This document shows positions 57,446 to 64,000 of a stretch of 64,000 bases of DNA, in pieces. How positions within the stretch are numbered: the first letter of the stretch is position 1; the number at the start of each line of letters is the position of its first letter. The notes under the pieces are model-generated. The model was not told the origin of the DNA and did no database searches. It saw nothing but the letters and a program-made list of their open reading frames with translations. The DNA lies in NCBI GenBank assembly GCA_037127255.1, contig JBANSL010000012.1, positions 33,223,115-33,287,114 of the forward strand. The letters are read 5' to 3'. A program made the position numbers and the translations under genes. Source of the DNA: Persicaria tinctoria (taxonomy: Eukaryota > Streptophyta > Magnoliopsida > Caryophyllales > Polygonaceae).

Positions 57446-58051
57446 TGATGAAACCACAGTTGAAAAGTGAGCCTACCTCCACGTCCCCGTGGGGGAGGTG
57501 ATCCACGTGTCGATTTTCAGTTGGTCGGCGGTCTTACTTGAAGCCCCCCCTCCTATCTATCCTAAATGGGGGCCTCAACCTATGCCGCCGGACCTAGTGC
57601 TCGGCTCGTTCCACTTTTCGGGCGATGATCTCACCAAGTGTCGGCTCATTACTGAGTCGAGACGGACCCGCTCAGATAGGCTTGTAGAGCCTCCTATTCC
57701 CGGCCTATGCCCCTAGGAATATCATGGGAACCGACCCCTTTCTCCATTCACCCTCTCATGTATTTATAGTGAAAACATGCACTTCCATATGGAGGCCACA
57801 CATTGCCAAGTGTCAAGTGCCCTATGACATATGGGAGGGGGGCATGGACGCCACGTGTCCTTGCATGCATGCGGGATCCGCAGATGGTTTATCGTCCGTA
57901 GACGCCTTGAGTCTCTATCTTGACTCGTATCCGTCTATTTTTTATACTGATAAGGTTCTATTTATATAGCGGGGAACCTTATTTATGATTATGTTATCTT
58001 ATTTATTTCACGATATTACGACTATCAATAATTATTTTTCGTGCATCATCA
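57446..58051 (-). repeat. 5' LTR of the giant element
   Basis: 606 bp, minus-strand TGATGATGCACG (58051) to GGTTTCATCA (57446). Followed by acaaa (58052-58056). It pairs with 36910-37521. Confidence 0.9.
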
Positions 58052-58056
58052 ACAAA

Positions 58057-59870
58057 TAAACTTATTCTATATAAAATTAAATTATTAAGTAAAATGAAAA
58101 TAAAACGAATTCATACTAACCGATGGAGTAATAGCTATCGTAGAAAGCTTTATATAAAATTAAATTATTTTATTTCAGTATAATTTATTTTATATTTTAT
58201 CATTGTGAAAGCTTTATAGAACTCCTTGTGGATTAATAGCTAATGTAGAAACTCTAGGTTGATGTTGTATTTGATTGAGCGCGAAAGCGGATATTGATGC
58301 AATTGAAGTCTAGGTTCTAAGAGCGTTAAATGGTTTAAATTGGTTGCTTGAGACCGAAAAGAGATTGATAACCAATTTAGGCACATTTACAACGATACCG
58401 AAAGGAGATTAGTAAGTCCATTAGATAGCTACCTTCAACAAACTCAGACAGTGTGACACGGATATCGATATTAATCTATCAAAGAGTTATTGTGGTGATC
58501 CTTGATCCTCGATTTGCCTCGTTTCTATTGTGTTTTAATGCAATCTTTTTGTATAGTTATTTTATTATTATTTGGTTACTTTTCATCCATATAAATATTT
58601 CTCGTTTATTTGTTTGGCTTAGTTTAATCAGTTTGAAATTACAATCGATACCACATCGTCCATCTAATTTGACACTCGATATACTACAACTGAACCTCAT
58701 ACACTTGTGGGTGTAGGTTTAGCCTTTATCGTATTCATACATCAGGAGTTCCTGTAGGCAGTGAAGACGATCCTCCAAGGAAATATCCAGATCATTAAGC
58801 CACCTCGATACACACCGCCGATACTCCGAACGGTAGAGCACCCACCTAAGAATAAAATCACCACGACCACCCTAAACTAGCCGAAACCCACTCCACCCTA
58901 ACACACTAAGAAACCCTTACATGATTTGGTTAAAACCCTTTCGAGTGAGTTTATCGAAATTAATTGTCTATAAAAATGTGTATATATAAACAAATATATA
59001 GTTAGTGCGTGTGAGATCCAAGCTTGCCTTGCAAGCATAACCAAGGAACGCAGAAAATCCAGATCGTCGTGATGCCCAAGCCCCAGCCTAACCGCCGAAA
59101 TGAGGATGACCTTGGAGCGATTTGCCACAACCATGGAGCTTGATGACGGACAAGAGGCCGAGGTTGGACATCGGTGTCAGAAGGGGTAACCGGCACCGCG
59201 ATTTACTCCCCTGCAACGCCGCGAGAGGGACTTGTAGAGGAAGCATAATAGTTGAGTGGTCAGATGTAGTGGAAGCGAGCCCCCACTGCACCTTTAGCTA
59301 GGACTCAGATGAGGAACGATCGGAGAATCCCTAGGGAGCTGAGAGCCCGAGGAAACGGACCACCAAAGTTCAATTGGGAACGAGGCGACACAAACTCCCC
59401 AATCAAAGTCCAAAATGACGACATGAACGACGCCACCGATCGTCAATTGGTCATGGTGGATGATGATTGGGAACAATAGCCAAAAATCAATGAAAACCCC
59501 ATCTTGATTTTGGCTTTGAATTAGTTTCGACGATATTCGAAATAAGTTTTACCATGTTCACCGCGGGTTGTTGGCGTTACAACAGATTGGGAGTAGTCTG
59601 AGACGGGGTCAAAAGGTGGCTAGAGCCGGTTGGAAACGAAATCAGATAGCCGAAGCCGGGATTAGAACTCCCTCTCTCACTCTAAAAAAAAAAAAAAAAA
59701 AAACAAACTAGGAGAGGAGAGAGGTTTTTTGCAAGACGTTTGTTCCCACCGCCCAAGTTAATTCTCTCATGAGTCATCATGCCATATCGTTCCCCGGATC
59801 GTATTTTTTCTTTTTATTTTCTTTCCCATTTCCTTAAAACCATTTCTCCCTCCCTCCGCCCCTTTCTCTC
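58057..59870. other. Noncoding, no gene recognised
   Basis: AT-rich to about 58700 (continuation of the 36506-36909 flank), then moderately GC-rich sequence to 59660 with short overlapping frames and no domain. An A-tract lies at 59683-59702. The final part is upstream sequence of NUP1. Confidence 0.4.
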
Positions 59871-59948
59871 TCCTCAAATAAAAACCCTAATTTCGGTGGC
59901 TACGCTTTCTCCCTCTCTTTCTCGTATCCTGGGAACCACCGACGATTG
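59871..59948 (+). promoter_or_regulatory. NUP1 proximal 5' region
   Basis: A pyrimidine-rich leader with a telo-box aaaccctaa (59883-59891) about 60 bp before the ATG at 59949. No clear TATA box. Confidence 0.45.
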
Positions 59949-62900
59949 ATGGCGACGGCGGACGGTTCAACTGCTTGCGGCGGAGGAGCTGGTGGCAAGT
60001 TCCGTAAGAGGCCTTTCCGGAGGCCTCAAACGACGCCGTATGATCGACCGCCGACAGCGCTGCGAGTCGCTCGTAGGAACGACGACAACAGCAGCACCGG
60101 TGGCTGGCTTTCTAGAATTGTTAATCCAGCTTCGGAGCTCATCACCTCCAGTGCCCACAAGCTCTTCTCTTCTGTCTTCCGCAAGCGCCTTCTCCCACCT
60201 CCTCCTCCTCAGCCCTCTCAAGGTCCGTCTGGTTTAGGTTTGTACTTTTTGCTTTTTTTTGGGTCCTAAATCTTTGTTTCAATGTTTTTTTAGCTGTAAA
60301 ATTGCTAATAGGATTTTGTAACCTATATTGCTTTGGCATACAATACATTTTTCTGTTTTAGCTGGATTTGAGGGTAAATGTAGCGGGTATGTTGTTAATT
60401 TGGAGCGCAATTACCAAAGTGATGGCTGACTTTGCATGATTCTTCGTAAGACATTATTGTTTGGAATTTTGGTTGGATTACTCTGACTCGGATGGATTTG
60501 GCTAAGTTGGATTTAATAGAGTGGATGCTTCTTGGTCCTAAATGAATAGGAGTTTTATATCAATTCACAGTAGTTTGGACAGTTTTTTACAAGTTGGATT
60601 TTGAATAAATGGCTTGCTGCAATGTTACAGACTATGTTTTTGAGGAGATTATTCTTAAGGTATTTTTAGCCTAGAAACCAGAATTATTTTCTTCCATTTA
60701 CTTGTCTACTATCCCCGCTAGTGAATATTAAGAGGGATTTGTTGCATATATTCTTGGCATGCCCGTATGATAATTGCTACCTAGAGTTTATATCAATGCA
60801 GAACTTGTATTAGGAAAGGAATTGAAGCAGAGAGAAGGTTTTTAGGCTTGCATAATTGATATGGATAGCTCAATCTTGTGTCATGTATTTATATTTTTCC
60901 TTAAAAGACTAGGCATAGAGTGGTATTCATTAATTGGAAACATTTACTGATGATTGCCTGAATGGCTTTAATGATTATTTACATGTGTGTTGTTCATTTG
61001 AGAATATCTAGATTTTCCCTGGACAAGCTCTAGGACTTGAACTTGAGGCTTGTTGATGTCTTGATTCTTGACATGTGGTGCGTTGCTATTTCATCTCTCT
61101 GGATGTGGTATCAATGTTTGTAGTTAATGCAGTTCCCGTCGATTCAGTATCTTGTTACACCAAGCAATAAAAATAGTTTAGCCATTTCTGAAGGATTTTG
61201 TGTTATTCATGTCATGCTTGGTATAAGCTTACCCGAAGCTTTGGCAATTTTAGCATGTACATCAACTTACTTAGGATATTGCTGACTGTCCATGGATGTA
61301 TAATGTCATGGGAACCTTTGTTATTTGGTCTTGCTACTCTTCTTGCTTCACAATTTGCAAATTCTAGTTGATCATCTTATATGCATCTGTTCTGTCAAAT
61401 GCATGGAGTATGTTAGAGCATCCGCAACAGTTTCCGCATTTTGGGGATGTTAAGAGTTTTTGGAAAGTTTTAACCATTTTTTTATGTCCAATAGATTTTA
61501 AATCTCATTCTCCAAAACGGGGAAGGATCAAACAAAATAGATAAGTTTTGGAATGGGGAATCTGGGGGGGTTTGAACAAAAATAATTTGGAGGATATGCA
61601 TTTTGATTCCCTATTTTGGAGAAAGTTTGGGGAAGCTATCAGATTATTTTCCACGATTCCTTGCTAAAACAGGCTTCTACTCTCGTCAAGCATTGCCTGT
61701 CAAATTGTATTATTCTTTCCAATGGATGACAATACATTAGTGATTATGTTGTTTGGAAAAAGTTTTCTAACTCTGGGCTATTTTTTCAGATGAAGTGGAA
61801 ACATTGGAGAATCATCTCGGAAACACAACAACTGTAAGCTTAGAAATCCAATGCCTTCCTTTGCTTCCTATTTGATTTGATGACTTTTTTTATTTTGTTT
61901 TTGGTATGTTTATTCAACTATATGTAGGAGGTTCCCTCTAGAATCCAAGAGAGAGATGTGATTCAAGGGAACATGCAAAATAATGATTCTACAGCCGATG
62001 GAGTTGAAGAACTTGAGCACATATTAAAGCAGAATACATTTACAAGGTAAGTCATCGTTTTACTGAATTCCTGTAAATTACCCGATGTCTTATTGTTGGA
62101 TACATAGAATTAGTTGCTTCCTAATGTTTAGATTGATACACACACATACATTATACACACAGATACTTTGTTTTATTGTTGTTGTTGTTATTATTATTAC
62201 TCTACTACTACTACTACTACTACTACCACTACTACTACTATTATGTACAATTATTTGTCTGGTGCTTTATTGTCAGATTTATTTTTTTAGGGGAACACGT
62301 TTTGGTGATCACATAAGTTCTACAGTATATTTACTAAACATGCCTTTTGTTTTGCTACCATCTTTTTACAGGTCAGAGATAGATCGTCTAACTGAATTAT
62401 TGCATTCTAGAACAGTGGACAAAAGTGCTACTGAAGGACAGAGGAGGTTTGAGTTGACACCTTCTGAACCCCCAGCTGGCCATTCTCGGCAAAAAGAACT
62501 CTTTGGTACTGCTTTTGAGAATGGGGTTAATCATTCTCAGTTTCCAGGAACTGAATTGATCCCTGCTGTTAGATCGAAAGTAGGGAAACCTGTACCATCT
62601 AGTATATCTTTGCTTATTAATCTAACAATTTTGGATGCATTTTTATGCTGCTGGTAGTTTAATAGGGCTACCGTGCATATTTGTGTTAGGTCAATGTCAA
62701 CGATGTTGCTTCACCTACTAATATTGCAAAAGCATACATGGGTAGCAGGTCCTCAAGAGTCTCCCCATCTGTGTTGGGTCCAATTAGCCATGCAGTTAGG
62801 GAAGAAACCCCTGCTTTTACAGCACTTAAGTTACATAGACCCAGTGTATCTACTGTGCAGATACCCTCAAGTTCTGCTGGAACTTATCAAAAAGATATTG

Positions 62901-63892
62901 TTCTCCGAAGGTCTCAAGGCAGATCAGCAATATATAGTATGGCTCGTACTCCATATTCCAGGGTTCAGTCAACTGTGTCAAAGGTTTATGCATTCTATTC
63001 ATTTACCCTTCTCTAGCTTTTGTGTTTATCACTTTATATTTAACAAAAAATACAGGTACTTACAGTTACTGATATTGCAGGGTCCAGGAACTAGCAGTGA
63101 TGCTTTTGATGGACAATCTTTGTTGTCGTCACAGAAGGTAGTAGGGGATATCCAGTTTGGAATGTTGAAGTTCATCTTGTTCTTTTTATAATATTCTCCT
63201 TTCTTGGTTGGTAGGTTCTCAAAAGAAGGTCTTCTGTTCTGGAAAATGATATTGGTACTGTTGGTCCTGTGCGAAGGACTCGGCAAAAACCAAATCTTCT
63301 CTTTTCAAAAACTTCGGGCCCTTCTTCTTCTACTGCTTTCCCTTATGCAACTCCATCAGGGGTAGCTGAAGCTTCTTCCTCAAAATCCCAGGAAAATAGG
63401 GGTGAGAAAGGCATACCTTTTTCAAGCCCACATATTTCTTCTAAGTCTATAGAGATGGGTCAAAGAATACTGCATCAACTGGAGAAGTTGACCCCTCCAA
63501 AGGATAAATCTAATGAGAAGAAACCAGGATTGTCAGGAGGCATACCAGCCATGGAGTTGACACCTGCCATGCTGCGTGGACAGGCCCGCAAAAGCCTGGA
63601 AACTGTCGATTCACTGAAGTATGTACAGCATGGCGAAGCAGGTGGGAATATGGTGGATTCATTAAATGCTTCGCGTGAAATGCAAGATTTTTCTGTAAAG
63701 GAGCAGGATAAGTTTTATGATTGTAGCAGCAAAGTGCTGAACTCTTCAAGTAAAATTTATCCTGAAAATGATGAAGCAAGGATTGCAGACAATGATGTCA
63801 CGATTATCAGTAAGAATACAGTTCCCGTGGTTTTAAAGACAGCTGTTGATGTTCCCAGAAAGAGCCCTGCGTTTCAGATGAGTGCATATGAG
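59949..63892 (+). CDS. NUP1: Nuclear pore protein NUP1/Nup136, N-terminal part
   Basis: Plant nuclear-basket nucleoporin, functional counterpart of animal Nup153, linked in Arabidopsis to mRNA export through TREX-2 and to nuclear shape. Inferred exons: 59949-60222, 61790-61833, 61928-62046, 62372-62579, 62690-62983, 63081-63137, 63215-63892; all phases agree and no stop occurs, giving 558 codons so far. Conserved features: GKFRKRPFRRPQTTPYDRP near the N-terminus; GGWLSRIVNPASELITSSAHKLFSSVFRKRL (about 55-85), a likely amphipathic segment; LEHILKQNTFTRSEIDRLTELL; AKAYMGSRSS; GRSAIYSMARTPYSRVQS; and RRSSVLENDIGTVGPVRR. The FG-repeat C-terminal half lies beyond the window. First exon end is the least certain (donor at 60223). 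Confidence 0.93.
62202..62240 (+). repeat. Trinucleotide microsatellite in a NUP1 intron
   Basis: (CTA/ACT)n run of about 12 units with one ccact interruption, between exons 3 and 4. Length-variable sequence without coding role. Confidence 0.8.
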
Positions 63893-64000
63893 GTATCTAT
63901 TTACATTTAACAAGCTGCTTGTTTACATTTTGGGGGGCATTGAGATGCTATTTAGTTTTCCTTTGTATTGCATTTGCTGAAGAGTGAGAACCGTTATTGC

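Larger units (their letters stand above)
36910..58051 (-). mobile_element. Giant non-autonomous LTR retrotransposon (LARD-like)
   Basis: 21.1 kb between two similar LTRs, flanked by a perfect 5-bp duplication acaaa (36905-36909 and 58052-58056). A primer-binding site next to the right LTR sets minus orientation. Removing the nested Copia and the Helitron with its CACTA leaves roughly 9 kb, in which I find no gag, protease, RT or integrase. It would depend on proteins of another element. Tandem repeats near its 3' end resemble the variable 3' untranslated regions known from the Tat/Ogre lineage of Ty3/Gypsy, so it may be a derivative of that group. Confidence 0.85.

Noticed and set aside
62085..62657. 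190-codon ORF in NUP1
   Set aside because: Mostly intron with a trinucleotide run; only 62372-62579 is coding, in the same frame.

Overview
The window is nuclear DNA of a flowering plant, most likely a eudicot. Only two ordinary host genes are visible, both intron-rich, and they sit in a sea of nested transposable elements. The genes are a complete 60S ribosomal protein L10a (uL1) gene on the minus strand (CDS 19506-21269, five coding exons) and the 5' part of a NUP1/Nup136-type nuclear-basket nucleoporin gene on the plus strand (from 59949, running off the right edge). The species cannot be named from the sequence. LAYOUT 1-18 kb: a rearranged block of SIRE/Maximus-like Copia material on the minus strand (one LTR 11400-12413, another 5160-6174, gag-pol between 7294 and 11341, RNase H 3787-5122). 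A 559-bp hAT-type element (4023-4581, 8-bp target duplication) interrupts the RNase H. Downstream is an accessory ORF (1939-3318) that resembles the 'putative plant transposon protein' family. Three copies of one TCGA-rich repeat family (called X here; 1-1900, 6175-7293, 15610-17951) and a dead L1-type LINE tail with an RNase H domain (12414-14618) complete this block. LAYOUT 19-21.5 kb: the RPL10A gene with telo-box and TGGGCC promoter motifs. LAYOUT 21.8-36.9 kb: a 4.4-kb Mutator-like element (21800-26227, direct repeats of 9-10 bp) carrying a decayed plant mobile domain (PMD) gene and ten copies of a short palindrome near its ends; LTR-derived noncoding DNA; a 1-kb hAT element holding a tRNA-derived SINE head (29040-30058); and a second PMD pseudogene (33640-36505), itself hit by a 0.5-kb hAT-like element. 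LAYOUT 36.9-58.1 kb: one very large LTR element (36910-58051, 21.1 kb, TSD ACAAA, ~0.6-kb LTRs, tRNA-Asp-like primer site, minus strand) with no gag-pol of its own. Its interior holds two linked tandem-repeat arrays (79-bp and 72/77-bp units), a Helitron with an RPA-like gene that is split by a 4.0-kb CACTA element (45424-49422, TSD ATC), and a 4.2-kb short-LTR Copia element (52833-57059, TSD ATCCT). LAYOUT 58.1-64 kb: unassigned noncoding DNA, then NUP1. The nesting order is readable from target-site duplications: Copia and Helitron lie inside the giant element, CACTA lies inside the Helitron, and the giant element lies beside the second PMD pseudogene. Nearly every transposon reading frame is broken, often by TGG to TAG/TGA or CAG to TAG changes as expected from decay of methylated cytosines. 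All boundaries were read by eye; no alignment or database search was run.
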